Shown here: one piece after another, positions 7,409-15,097 of the stretch | Position numbering within the stretch: position 1 is the first letter of the stretch | Layout: every line of letters starts with the position of its first letter | Assembly (NCBI RefSeq): GCF_027532945.1 | Contig: NZ_JAPZTZ010000016.1 | Location: 1 to 64,000, forward strand | Direction: 5' to 3' | Source of the DNA: Phreatobacter sp. | GTDB lineage: Bacteria; Pseudomonadota; Alphaproteobacteria; Rhizobiales; Phreatobacteraceae | Length of the DNA: 64,000 nt | Notes under the pieces: generated by a model | What the model was told of the DNA's origin: nothing | What the model saw: only the letters and a program-made list of their open reading frames with translations | The model's database searches: none | Translations under genes and position numbers: made by a program

Positions 7409-7510
7409 ATGATCAAGAAGACCTATGCCAAGGCCGCAGCCATGAAGCGCCAGCCTCTCACGGCGGTGACCGCCCTCAAGCCGGTCTCAAAGAATATTTC
7501 ACAGCAGTGA
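7409..7510 (+). CDS. Tandem small peptide 5 (putative modified-peptide precursor)
   Basis: It encodes 33 residues, starting MIKKTYAKAAAMKRQPLT and ending LKPVSKNISQQ. The tail KNISQQ is unlike the others. CAGGAGG lies upstream and the spacer is nearly identical to the one before copy 4, including TGTCGACA. It is the last copy; the formyltransferase gene follows on the same strand about 100 bases later. Confidence 0.73.
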   Translation: MIKKTYAKAAAMKRQPLTAVTALKPVSKNISQQ

Positions 7511-7612
7511 CGGCGCCTTTGGCCTCTGGCCGCACCGGTCAGTGGTACGATTGGTCCGGCGGCGACGATATGTCTTGCGGTCCGAGGATCCGCGGCGCCA
7601 CGCCGCAGAACG

Positions 7613-8713
7613 GTGGATGATGGAACGAAAGCCAGGCCGCTACCCATCCGGCATGGAGCTTCGCGAGCCGTTGCCTCCATTGCCCTGGCACTCGGCCGGC
7701 ATGGCCGCTGGACTCAACGCGTGTCTGGCCTTTTGAACCCAGTCTCCGGTTCCGGCGACGCGCCTGTCGATTGCGTGCTCGTCGCAGACCCCGACGCCAT
7801 GGGAGCCATGGCGATGGACGCTCTTCGGGCTGGCGGCTATCGGATCGTTGAAGTGTGGACGTCCGGCGTCGAGACCCCATCGGGCGCCATGTCCCGCATC
7901 GCGTCTCTTGCCTCTGCCCGCCAGCGCGCGGCCTCGAGGGTGCTGTCCAGAGCGGCGGCCCCGGTTCGCCGCTTGCGCCGTCCCTGGGCAGCGAGCCTTG
8001 ATAACGCGTTGGAGGCTGCCCCGGCCTTCGACGTGCTTGTTTGCGCAGGGTCGCAGATCATCTTTCCGGCCGCCTTCCTGGAGCGCCTTCGGGGGCGCGC
8101 GGTCAATCTCCACCCCGCCCTGCTGCCGCATTACCGCGGCCCGAGGCCCCTCCATGCCCTGCTGATCGATGGCATGGCCGACACGTATGGCGGCATGACG
8201 CTTCATCTCATCACCAGCGAGATCGACGGGGGCCCCATCATCGGCCAAAGGCGGGTAGGGCTTGTTGATCATGGCACGCCGGACAACTGGCAAAGGGCCG
8301 TGATGGAGACCATGACGCCGCTCCTGGCCGATGATCTGCGTGCCTATCTCGCCGGCAGGCGCGAGCCTGTGCCGCAGCTGTCCGGCTCCGGCAGCTACCA
8401 GGCCTTGCGTGACGTGCCGCTTCATGCCGCGCCCGACCAGACGGTGGACCGGATTGCCCGTTACCTTGCGGCTGCCGCGGGAATGCAGCGCCACGCCATG
8501 GCGGTCCTGCCCGACCCGCACCGGCCGCGTCGCTTCGTCGTCACCGGAGGCGTGCGGATCATCGGCCGGCCAACGGGCGAGGCACCGGTCGTCAGCCTCG
8601 GCCATGTCGAATTCGACGCCTTGGATGCGCGGATCAGGATCCGGCGAATGACCCGTCCGGAGCGGCTCCTTCGCAAGATTCGCCGCCGTCTTGCGGCCGT
8701 CTTCCGTCGCTGA
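7613..8713 (+). CDS. Formyltransferase-family protein
   Basis: The protein has 366 residues from the ATG at 7613; a GTG at 7721 is an alternative start. The formyltransferase core is clear: NLHPALLPHYRG with Asn165 and His167, then TLHLITSEIDGGPII with Asp205. This is the Asn-His-Asp set used by GART, methionyl-tRNA and sugar-amine formyltransferases with 10-formyltetrahydrofolate. The C-terminal part (about 270-366) is not the usual Fmt domain and ends very basic. A housekeeping Fmt would normally sit with def, so this is more likely a specialised enzyme. Lying directly after the peptide array, it may formylate a peptide amine or a small donor molecule. The acceptor is unknown. Confidence 0.75.
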   Translation: MDDGTKARPLPIRHGASRAVASIALALGRHGRWTQRVSGLLNPVSGSGDAPVDCVLVADPDAMGAMAMDALRAGGYRIVEVWTSGVETPSGAMSRIASLASARQRAASRVLSRAAAPVRRLRRPWAASLDNALEAAPAFDVLVCAGSQIIFPAAFLERLRGRAVNLHPALLPHYRGPRPLHALLIDGMADTYGGMTLHLITSEIDGGPIIGQRRVGLVDHGTPDNWQRAVMETMTPLLADDLRAYLAGRREPVPQLSGSGSYQALRDVPLHAAPDQTVDRIARYLAAAAGMQRHAMAVLPDPHRPRRFVVTGGVRIIGRPTGEAPVVSLGHVEFDALDARIRIRRMTRPERLLRKIRRRLAAVFRR

Positions 8714-8883
8714 GAGCCCGATCGCCGCGGGGCTCTGGCACACGGCAATATTCGCGGCGTGTCACCCGCCGGCAGGCCCTCGCTCATGCCGGGCTTGCTC
8801 CAGCGCATCCAGAACGACGCTGGCTCGGGCCGTCGTCGCGGGGTCGTCAAAGTCGCCGAAATCAATGCACAGGGAAGCTTCTC

Positions 8884-9792
8884 TCAGCCTCGATCGTCAC
8901 GTAGGCGTCGATCGGGAAGCTGCGACCCGGCCCTCACGAAGGCCTGAACGGCGGGTGATGTCTCCCCCTGACGCGCACCGATACAGACCTCGACGGCCTC
9001 GGGTCCATCGCTGATGCGCAGGAAGCGGACGCCTCTCACACCGAGGCGAGCCGCCACCTCCGGGACAAGTGCGACGCCCAGGCCGGCCGAGACAAGACCG
9101 ACGACCGTGTGGATCTGCGTCGCCTCCTGAACGATGGGTGGCGTCACGCCGGCCCGGTCCAGGGCGCCGGTGACGCGCGCATGGAACATCGGGCTCGTCA
9201 ATTGCGGAAAGCCGATCATCGCCGTGGTGGCCAGATCGCGCAACGATACCATCTGGCGCGCGGCGAGCGCCCAGTCGTCGGGGACGGCCAGCAGAAAATG
9301 CTCGCGGCCGATGGTTGTGAAGCAGAGGCCCTCGACGCCCGACACCGGCCGGAGGATGCCGACGTCGATTTCACCGGCAACGAGGGCGGCAGCCTGCTCG
9401 ACCATCGTCATTTCCGAAAGGTCGAGCACCACCTGCGGATGATCATGCGCGAACAGGCGCAGCAGTTCCGGCAAAGTGCCGTAGGTCGAGGAGTGAATGA
9501 ACCCGATACGAAGGCGGCCCGACTTTCCTTCGGCGATGGCACGCGTCTCGTCGCTGGCGCGACGGAGATCGTCGAGAATGCGCCGCGCCCGCGGCAGCAG
9601 GGCGGCGCCCGGTCGGCTCAGCACGACGCGGCGCTGGCTGCGCTCGAACAACACGGCGCCGACGTCGTCCTCCAGTTCGCGGATGCGTCGACTGAGATGA
9701 GGTTGAGCGATGCCGAGGCGCGCCGCTGCCCGGCCGAAGTGAAGATCCTCGGCGAGAACGACGAAGCTGCGCAGGCGAACGATATCCATCAT
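8884..9792 (-). CDS. LysR-family transcriptional regulator
   Basis: The 302-residue protein has the LysR helix-turn-helix at the N terminus (LRSFVVLAEDLHFGRAAARLGIAQPHLSRRIRELE) split over about residues 7-45, a linker helix, and a substrate-binding domain beginning LRIGFIHSSTYGTLPELL. Its length is typical. It is divergent from the RraA/Ldh/Bug/HIBADH operon with 97 bases between, and a perfect LysR-type palindrome overlaps its start. It therefore probably controls that operon and itself. The 170 bases after its stop, up to the formyltransferase, hold nothing I can identify. Confidence 0.92.
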   Translation of the reverse strand: MMDIVRLRSFVVLAEDLHFGRAAARLGIAQPHLSRRIRELEDDVGAVLFERSQRRVVLSRPGAALLPRARRILDDLRRASDETRAIAEGKSGRLRIGFIHSSTYGTLPELLRLFAHDHPQVVLDLSEMTMVEQAAALVAGEIDVGILRPVSGVEGLCFTTIGREHFLLAVPDDWALAARQMVSLRDLATTAMIGFPQLTSPMFHARVTGALDRAGVTPPIVQEATQIHTVVGLVSAGLGVALVPEVAARLGVRGVRFLRISDGPEAVEVCIGARQGETSPAVQAFVRAGSQLPDRRLRDDRG

Positions 9793-9810
9793 GATACGAT
9801 TACCGTATCA
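9792..9810. promoter_or_regulatory. Probable LysR operator (perfect palindrome)
   Basis: Arms TGATACG and CGTATCA are perfect inverted repeats around a five-base spacer. The inner part fits the LysR T-N11-A rule (TAC...GTA). It overlaps the start of the LysR gene and lies about 80 bases before the RraA-like gene, the expected place for an autoregulating LysR activator. Confidence 0.7.
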
Positions 9811-9889
9811 AAGGTGCTCTTTCAATTTATTGGACGTCTGTTTGGCCCTGTTCATACTCCCTGCACAAGAAAAGCGTCGGGGAGAGCAC

Positions 9890-10558
9890 ATGAGCATCGG
9901 TTTTCGCGTGCGGCCGCGGGTCTCCGCGGACAAGGCCCTCGTCACAGGCTTCGATGGGGTCCCGACCTCCATCGCCTCCGACAATATGGGTCGGCTCTTT
10001 GCCGGCGGCTGCGGTCTGAGGCCTTTGCACCGCGGCGGCGCGCTCCTCGGCACCGCTTTCACCGTTCGCACCCGACCCGGTGACAATCTCATGGTCCATA
10101 AGGCGATCGACATGGCCGAGCCCGGCGATGTCGTCGTCGTCGATGCGGGCGGCGACCTGACCAATGCGATCATCGGCGAGATCATGCTGTCGATCGCCGC
10201 ACGCCGCGGCCTTGCCGGCTTCGTCATCGACGGGGCGGTCCGTGACACCGACCATATCGGCGCCTCGTCGCTGCCGGTCTATGCGCGGGGCGTTTCTCAC
10301 CGCGGTCCCTACAAGGACGGGCCTGGCGAGCTGAACGGACCGGTGAGCGTCGGCGGCATGCCGGTCATGCCCGGTGACATCATTCTCGGTGACGCCGACG
10401 GGATCCTCGCCATTCCGCAGGCTGACGCGGCTGAGGTCGCCCGCCTCAGTCGCGCGCAGATGGCACGTGAGCGGGCGATCCTCGACTCCATCGCCGACGG
10501 CACGATCGATCGCTCCTGGGTGGACGCCACGCTGAAGGCGAGGGGGTGCTCCCTATGA
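9890..10558 (+). CDS. RraA-like / HMG-type aldolase family protein
   Basis: The 222-residue protein belongs to the RraA/4-hydroxy-4-methyl-2-oxoglutarate aldolase fold. Visible motifs are HKAIDMAEPGDVVVVDAGGD, the GE pair at residues 96-97 and the Arg-Asp pair of DGAVRD (118-119), which in aldolases hold substrate and metal. Catabolic members cleave or decarboxylate short oxo-acids. Its place in an operon with an Ldh-type dehydrogenase, a Bug receptor and a hydroxyisobutyrate-type dehydrogenase supports organic-acid catabolism rather than RNase E regulation. The start is the ATG after GGGGAGAG. The stop overlaps the next start (ATGA). Confidence 0.85.
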   Translation: MSIGFRVRPRVSADKALVTGFDGVPTSIASDNMGRLFAGGCGLRPLHRGGALLGTAFTVRTRPGDNLMVHKAIDMAEPGDVVVVDAGGDLTNAIIGEIMLSIAARRGLAGFVIDGAVRDTDHIGASSLPVYARGVSHRGPYKDGPGELNGPVSVGGMPVMPGDIILGDADGILAIPQADAAEVARLSRAQMARERAILDSIADGTIDRSWVDATLKARGCSL

Positions 10559-11646
10559 CCCGCTACGCGCCCGAGGTTCTGACCGCCTTCTGCACGGACG
10601 TGCTCGTTGCGAGCGGCGTGAGGCAACCCGTGGCCGCCACGGTAGCCGCGTCGCTCATCTACGCGGACGTGCGCGGGGTTGATTCCCACGGCGTTCTTCG
10701 CCTGCCCATCTATGTGCGCCGGGTGCGCGAGGGGATGGTGGATGTCGAGCGGGAACCGGGGATCATCGAGGATCGCGGTGCCACGGCGCTCCTCGACGGC
10801 GGCAACAATTTCGGCGCCTATGTCGGTCAGAAGGCCCTCGACCTCGCCATCGAGCGGGCGCGACGGCACGGGGTGGCGACCATCGCCGTGCGCCGCTCCA
10901 ACCATTTCGGTACCGCCGCCTATTTCGCTGAACAGGCGGCGGCCGGCGGTCTGATCGCCGTCATCGTCTCCAATGCGTCGCAGACAATGCCGCCAACGGG
11001 GGGTGTCAGGCCGTTTCTCGGCACCAATCCGCTGGCTATCGCCGCCCCCTCTGGTGGTGTCAGCCCGTTCCTGCTCGACATGGCGACCAGCCAGGTCGCG
11101 CGTGGCAAGATCATCGCGGCCGCACGGCGGGGCGAGCCGATCCCGGAGGGCTGGGCGATCGATGCGGCGGGTCAGCCGACCCGCGACGCCGAAGCGGGCC
11201 TTGCCGGCGCCGTGCTGCCTTTGGGCGGCGCCAAGGGCTATGGCCTGTCCATGGCCATCGACATCTTGGCGGGCGTGCTCACCGGCGCCGGCTATGGGCC
11301 CTATGTGCGCAACATGTACGAGGATTGGGACAACCCGCAGGATGTCGGCCATGCCTTCATCCTCATCGACATTGCCGCCTTCATGCCGCTGTCGTCGTTT
11401 GTCGCCCGCATGAGGGAATATCTGGGCCTGCTGAAGACCGAGCCACGGGCGCCCGGCGTTGCCGAAATCCTCTTCGCCGGCGAGTACGAGCACCGGCTGG
11501 CGGAGGGGACCCGCGAAAGCGGCATCGCGCTTTCCCCGGCGCTCGTCCAGGAACTGGCCGTGCTGGCGAAGGACCTTGCAGTGGCCCCGCCGGTGCCCAT
11601 TGTCACGCCCCTCGATCTGCGTGGCGCGGCCGCGGCCGGAAGTTGA
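10555..11646 (+). CDS. Ldh-family NAD(P)-dependent dehydrogenase
   Basis: The 363-residue protein is of the malate/L-lactate/ureidoglycolate dehydrogenase family (not Rossmann-type LDH). Motifs include DVRGVDSHGVLRLPIYVRR near residues 40-60, RRSNHFGTAAYF, and FLGTNPLAIAAP, with the family's catalytic His in DSHG and in SNHFG. These enzymes oxidise 2-hydroxy acids or reduce oxo acids with NAD(P). The start is set at the ATG overlapping the RraA stop; another ATG at 10546 adds three residues. Confidence 0.9.
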   Translation: MTRYAPEVLTAFCTDVLVASGVRQPVAATVAASLIYADVRGVDSHGVLRLPIYVRRVREGMVDVEREPGIIEDRGATALLDGGNNFGAYVGQKALDLAIERARRHGVATIAVRRSNHFGTAAYFAEQAAAGGLIAVIVSNASQTMPPTGGVRPFLGTNPLAIAAPSGGVSPFLLDMATSQVARGKIIAAARRGEPIPEGWAIDAAGQPTRDAEAGLAGAVLPLGGAKGYGLSMAIDILAGVLTGAGYGPYVRNMYEDWDNPQDVGHAFILIDIAAFMPLSSFVARMREYLGLLKTEPRAPGVAEILFAGEYEHRLAEGTRESGIALSPALVQELAVLAKDLAVAPPVPIVTPLDLRGAAAAGS

Positions 11647-11697
11647 CCGATCAATCGTGAAGTCGCCGCAGCGCGACACCGTCAAGGGAGGAATGCC

Positions 11698-12651
11698 ATG
11701 TTCGACCGCAGGCAGGTTCTTGGTCTCGCGGGATCCGCTGTCCTGGCTCCGGCCATCTCGGCCAGGGCCCAGTCCGGCTGGACCCCCGATCGCCCGATCA
11801 CGCTCATCGTCGGCTTCCAGGCCGGCGGCGGGACGGATGTGACGGCGCGAACGACCGCGCAGGCGGCAGAGGGCATCTCGCCGGTCCCGGTGGTCGTCGT
11901 GAACCGTCCGGGGGCGGCTGGAGCCATCGCCGCCGAGTTCGTGGCGCGGGCCGAACCGGATGGCCATACGATGCTGATTGGCGGCGGGAGCGAAAGCACG
12001 ACCCTGCCGCACTACAATCGCCTCAACTACAAGCTTGAAGATTTCCGCGGTATCGCCCGCGTCAACCGGGAGCACATGGTTCTGGTCACGTCCTCGAAAG
12101 GCGGCATCAACTCGGTCGCCGAACTGGTGAGACGCGCCAAGGCCGATCCCGGCAAGCTGACCTATGGGTCGTCAGGTCAGGGCGGTATTTTGCATGCCGC
12201 GTTCCAGGCGCTCGAGAAGACCGCGGGCATCCAGATGACCCACGTCGCCTATCGGGGCGGCGCCCATGCGTTCCAGGATGTTCTGGGCGGCCGGCTCGAC
12301 ATGACGCTGCTGACCCCGGCGGAGGCGAAAAACCAAGCCGATGCAGGAAATGCCTTCATCCTTGCAACAACGTCCAATCGCTCTGGCATCCTGCCAGAGA
12401 CCCCCTCGCTGACCGAGGCGGGAGTCGCCGTCAACATCGAGAACATGAAGGGGCTGATGATCTCCGCCCGCACCCCCGAACCGGTGATCGCCTATCACGA
12501 GGCGCTGTTTGCCCGCGTGCTGCAGAGCGACCGCATGAAGGAACTGGCGCAGCGGACCAATCTCGACCTCGCCTATCTCAATGGCGCGGGCTTCATGAAG
12601 GCCATGGACGACACGTCACGTGCCGTGCTGGCTGCCAAGAGAGACGCCTGA
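11698..12651 (+). CDS. Bug/TctC-family periplasmic solute-binding protein
   Basis: The 317-residue protein begins with a twin-arginine-like or Sec signal (MFDRRQVLGLAGSAVLAPAI...RAQ). It has the Bug signatures PDRPITLIVGFQAGGGTD, NRPGAAGAIAAEFVARAEPDGHT and the YRGGAHAFQDVLGGRLDM loop. Bug proteins bind carboxylates in the periplasm, often for a TctAB importer. No TctAB gene lies nearby. AAGGGAGG is seven bases or more upstream of the start. It sits between the Ldh and hydroxyisobutyrate-type dehydrogenase genes, so it probably captures that pathway's substrate. Confidence 0.93.
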   Translation: MFDRRQVLGLAGSAVLAPAISARAQSGWTPDRPITLIVGFQAGGGTDVTARTTAQAAEGISPVPVVVVNRPGAAGAIAAEFVARAEPDGHTMLIGGGSESTTLPHYNRLNYKLEDFRGIARVNREHMVLVTSSKGGINSVAELVRRAKADPGKLTYGSSGQGGILHAAFQALEKTAGIQMTHVAYRGGAHAFQDVLGGRLDMTLLTPAEAKNQADAGNAFILATTSNRSGILPETPSLTEAGVAVNIENMKGLMISARTPEPVIAYHEALFARVLQSDRMKELAQRTNLDLAYLNGAGFMKAMDDTSRAVLAAKRDA

Positions 12652-12654
12652 GCC

Positions 12655-13566
12655 ATGGCGCAACCGGGCGGACGTGTGACGTTCATCGGGCTTGGCGTCA
12701 TGGGAGCCGGAATGGCCACCAACCTCGTCCGCAAAGGCTTTGACACGACGGTGTACAATCGCACCGCCGCCAAGGCCGAGCCGGTCGTCGCCGCCGGTGC
12801 GCGTCTGGCATCGTCACTGCGCGAGGCGGTGGAGGATGCCAGCGTCGTCTTCCTGTGTTTGCCGGCGACCGGTGACGTCGAGGCGGCGCTGTTTGGTCCC
12901 ACGGGCATGGCCTCAGGTCTTGCCGCCGGGACCGTGGTCGTCGACACCAGCACGATCGACCCGGTGGCAAGCCGCGGCTTTGCCGAGCGCCTCGCCGCAC
13001 AGGACGTCATGATGCTCGATGCGCCGGTCTCCGGTGGCCAGAAAGGCGCCGTGGACGGCACACTGACCTGCATGGTGGGCGGCCCGGACGAGGCGCTGGC
13101 CATCGCCCGGCCGTTCCTCGCGGCCATTGCGACGACCATCGTCCATATTGGTGGCCATGGCGCAGGGCAGGTGGCCAAGGCCTGTAACCAGCTCTGCGTC
13201 TCCGCCAACCTCGCGGGGGCGAGCGAGGCCATGGCTCTGGCGATGAAAATGGGCGTCGACCCTTCGCGCGTGCGCGAGGCCCTGCTCGGCGGCGCGGCGC
13301 GCAGCGTGGTGCTCGAACGGCACGTGCAGAAGCTTCTCGACCGCGACTTCCGGCCTGGATTCAGAACGGCCCTTATCGCCAAGGACCTCAGCATCGCTGC
13401 AAAGGCGCTGAACGACGCAGGCGTCTTCGCGCCGGTATCCGCTGCCGTGATGCAGGTCATCAAGGCTCTCGCTGCCTCGGGCCGGCAGGACGACGATTGG
13501 AGCTCTGTTGGTGCGCTCGTCCAGCAGCTCTCGGGCGTGCAGGAGTCGGACGCCGCCCAACCGTGA
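12655..13566 (+). CDS. NAD(P)-dependent oxidoreductase, 3-hydroxyisobutyrate dehydrogenase family
   Basis: The 303-residue protein has the N-terminal Rossmann motif FIGLGVMGAGMATNL (about 9-23), the DAPVSGGQKGAVDGTL substrate motif, and KACNQL with the catalytic Lys. The family oxidises beta-hydroxy acids such as 3-hydroxyisobutyrate, tartronate semialdehyde or 6-phosphogluconate-like compounds. It begins three bases after the Bug stop and is the last gene of the operon. Confidence 0.92.
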   Translation: MAQPGGRVTFIGLGVMGAGMATNLVRKGFDTTVYNRTAAKAEPVVAAGARLASSLREAVEDASVVFLCLPATGDVEAALFGPTGMASGLAAGTVVVDTSTIDPVASRGFAERLAAQDVMMLDAPVSGGQKGAVDGTLTCMVGGPDEALAIARPFLAAIATTIVHIGGHGAGQVAKACNQLCVSANLAGASEAMALAMKMGVDPSRVREALLGGAARSVVLERHVQKLLDRDFRPGFRTALIAKDLSIAAKALNDAGVFAPVSAAVMQVIKALAASGRQDDDWSSVGALVQQLSGVQESDAAQP

Positions 13567-14186
13567 TCCCCGGCGTTGCAGAGGCTACCTCGCAATCCAA
13601 AAGCGCCCTCGATTGTTGCGCGCCAGAAGCTTTGGCCGGGACTGCCGTCGCCAGCGTGAACTGTCGCTGAGGAGATGTCTTTTGGCCTTCTGCCGGTCTC
13701 CCTGGCACCGTGTCCTCCCGGCCAGAGGCCGGTTTTCTGCGGCGGCCATGAAAGGCCCCCTGACGGCCGAACAGATCCGGCGGCTTCGATCGGAGGGGCA
13801 CGGGATCAGCGGGAGCCATCGCATCCAGATGGCAGACGTCCTGTTGGCGTCGCCGCCCGACACTCACCTTCAGACCTTCTGGGCAGATGAGGCCTCAGGT
13901 GCCGTCCACGATTCCGCTTTTTCGCGCCGTCGGCAATGGAGACGTCGCTGGCTCCCATGATGTCGCGGAGTCGGTCCAGCCCCGGCGCATTGTTGCCGGC
14001 GAACGGTAACGTCATCCCTTTTACCCTTCGTCAGGTGCCGAAAGGCTGGTTGCCAGGCGGCATGTGCGATGGTTCACTTGTCTATGGTGGGAGACAACGT
14101 TTTCCGGTTGCCTGATCGCTATCCTGCGGCAGGCGCCGATAAGGCCGAAGCGCCATTCCGGAAAACAGCCCGCCACGGGGAACGTC
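13567..14186. other. 620-base region without a convincing gene; leader of the B12-protein gene
   Basis: Open frames on both strands show no recognisable domain, ribosome site or family resemblance. Short frames near 13749 (plus) and 13806-14015 (minus) may be debris of lost genes. The right part holds a PpsR/CrtJ-type palindrome at 14078-14097 and should contain the promoter of the downstream B12-binding gene. No tRNA or strong terminator is visible. Confidence 0.5.
14078..14097. promoter_or_regulatory. PpsR/CrtJ-type binding site
   Basis: TTGTCT and AGACAA form a perfect inverted repeat with an eight-base spacer. This contains exactly TGTC-N10-GACA, within the TGT-N12-ACA consensus bound by PpsR/CrtJ, repressors of photosynthesis genes in phototrophic Alphaproteobacteria. 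It lies 90 bases before an AerR/PpaA-like gene. PpsR sites often occur in pairs; I see only one here. Confidence 0.55.
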
Positions 14187-15092
14187 ATGGCAGGGACCCA
14201 CCGTACATCGTCCAGCGAAGACACTTGTCTTGATCTTCAGACGCGTGAGGCCAAGGCGACAACGCACAAGATTCTTCATCCCCTCGCAGACGTTCTGTCC
14301 CCGAACGGGCAAGGGAAGCTCAAACGAGCCATCGAGACCCAGATCATTCCGCGTTTGATGACCGCGCACCGGTCGGACTTGGGGTCCGGCTACGATCTGA
14401 GGCCCAGCGCGAGCGGCGGAACGTCATTCTCCTATGCCGAGGTCGAGGCCTTCTGTGACCTGCTGATCCGGCAGCCCTATGCAGCCGCCGATGCCTATGT
14501 CGAGAAGTTGCTCGACGACGGCTTTCCCATCGAAGCGGTCATCTCATCGGTTCTCTGCAGCGCTGCCCGGCATCTCGGCCTGCTCTGGGACAGCGACCGT
14601 GTGACCTTCGTTTCCGTCACGGTCGGACTGTCGCGGATCCAGCAGCTGCTGCGTTCCTTCGGGCCGAGTTTCAGCGCCAACGTCAAACCGCGCGGGGAGG
14701 GGTTTCACATTCTCCTCGCCCTTGTGCCGGGTGGCGGTCATTCGCTGGGCGTGTCGGTCGTCGAGGAGTATTTTCGACACGCGGGTTGGGAGGTCGACAA
14801 TCTTGGCTCTGCGTCGCGGCCAGCACTGCTCGATCGAGTCCACGACAGATGGTTTGATGCCGTCGGCCTGTCGGCGGGCGGCGAGGTGTCGAACGACGAC
14901 ATCGCGGCGACCATCGCGCTTCTTCGAGACGCTTCGGCCAATCCGCGGATCTGCGTGGTGGTGGGAGGCTATCACTTCACCGAAAATCCCGACCTGGCCT
15001 TGACGCTCGGCGCCGATTTCGGCGCGCGCGACCCTGACCAGGCCATCGCGTTGCTTGAACAGGTGCCGCGTATGCAGCGTATCGGAGGCTAA
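14187..15092 (+). CDS. Cobalamin-binding regulator, AerR/PpaA-like
   Basis: The 301-residue protein has a helical domain (about 80-160, with LGLLWDSDRVTFVSVTVGLSR, the pattern of B12-sensor helix bundles). A Rossmann-like B12 domain follows, starting LLALVPGGGHSLGVSVVEEYF, where His185 fits the DxHxxG cobalamin-ligand position. Further motifs AVGLSAGG and ICVVVGGYHF match the corrinoid fold. AerR/PpaA proteins bind B12 in a light-dependent way and modulate PpsR/CrtJ. The PpsR-type palindrome upstream supports this. The first 40 residues are not conserved. No photosynthesis gene is in the window. Start chosen at ATG 14187 after GGGGAAC; an upstream ATG at 14064 lies before the palindrome and is less likely. 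Confidence 0.72.
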   Translation: MAGTHRTSSSEDTCLDLQTREAKATTHKILHPLADVLSPNGQGKLKRAIETQIIPRLMTAHRSDLGSGYDLRPSASGGTSFSYAEVEAFCDLLIRQPYAAADAYVEKLLDDGFPIEAVISSVLCSAARHLGLLWDSDRVTFVSVTVGLSRIQQLLRSFGPSFSANVKPRGEGFHILLALVPGGGHSLGVSVVEEYFRHAGWEVDNLGSASRPALLDRVHDRWFDAVGLSAGGEVSNDDIAATIALLRDASANPRICVVVGGYHFTENPDLALTLGADFGARDPDQAIALLEQVPRMQRIGG

Positions 15093-15097
15093 GGGGC

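Larger units (their letters stand above)
6819..7510 (+). repeat. Tandem array of five peptide-coding units, period about 150 bp
   Basis: Starts of consecutive units are 137, 149, 155 and 149 bases apart. Each unit has a ribosome site, a start, a conserved coding block and a spacer. Units 3, 4 and 5 are the most alike, including spacers with the palindrome TGTCGACA at 7231-7238 and 7380-7387. Conservation at the protein level and a stop codon plus ribosome site in each unit show these are genes, not non-coding satellites. Confidence 0.85.

Noticed and set aside
6819-7510. CRISPR-like repeat array
   Set aside because: Units are about 150 bases, each with a ribosome site, start and stop, and conserved at protein level. 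There are no short repeats with unique spacers of similar size.
6819-7510. Classical lasso-peptide precursors
   Set aside because: Four of five lack any Asp or Glu for the ring and no lasso cyclase gene is visible, despite B1/B2-like proteins nearby.
13585-14015. Minus-strand frames of 69-135 codons before the B12-binding gene
   Set aside because: No recognisable domain, no ribosome sites and amino-acid composition typical of GC-rich shadow frames.
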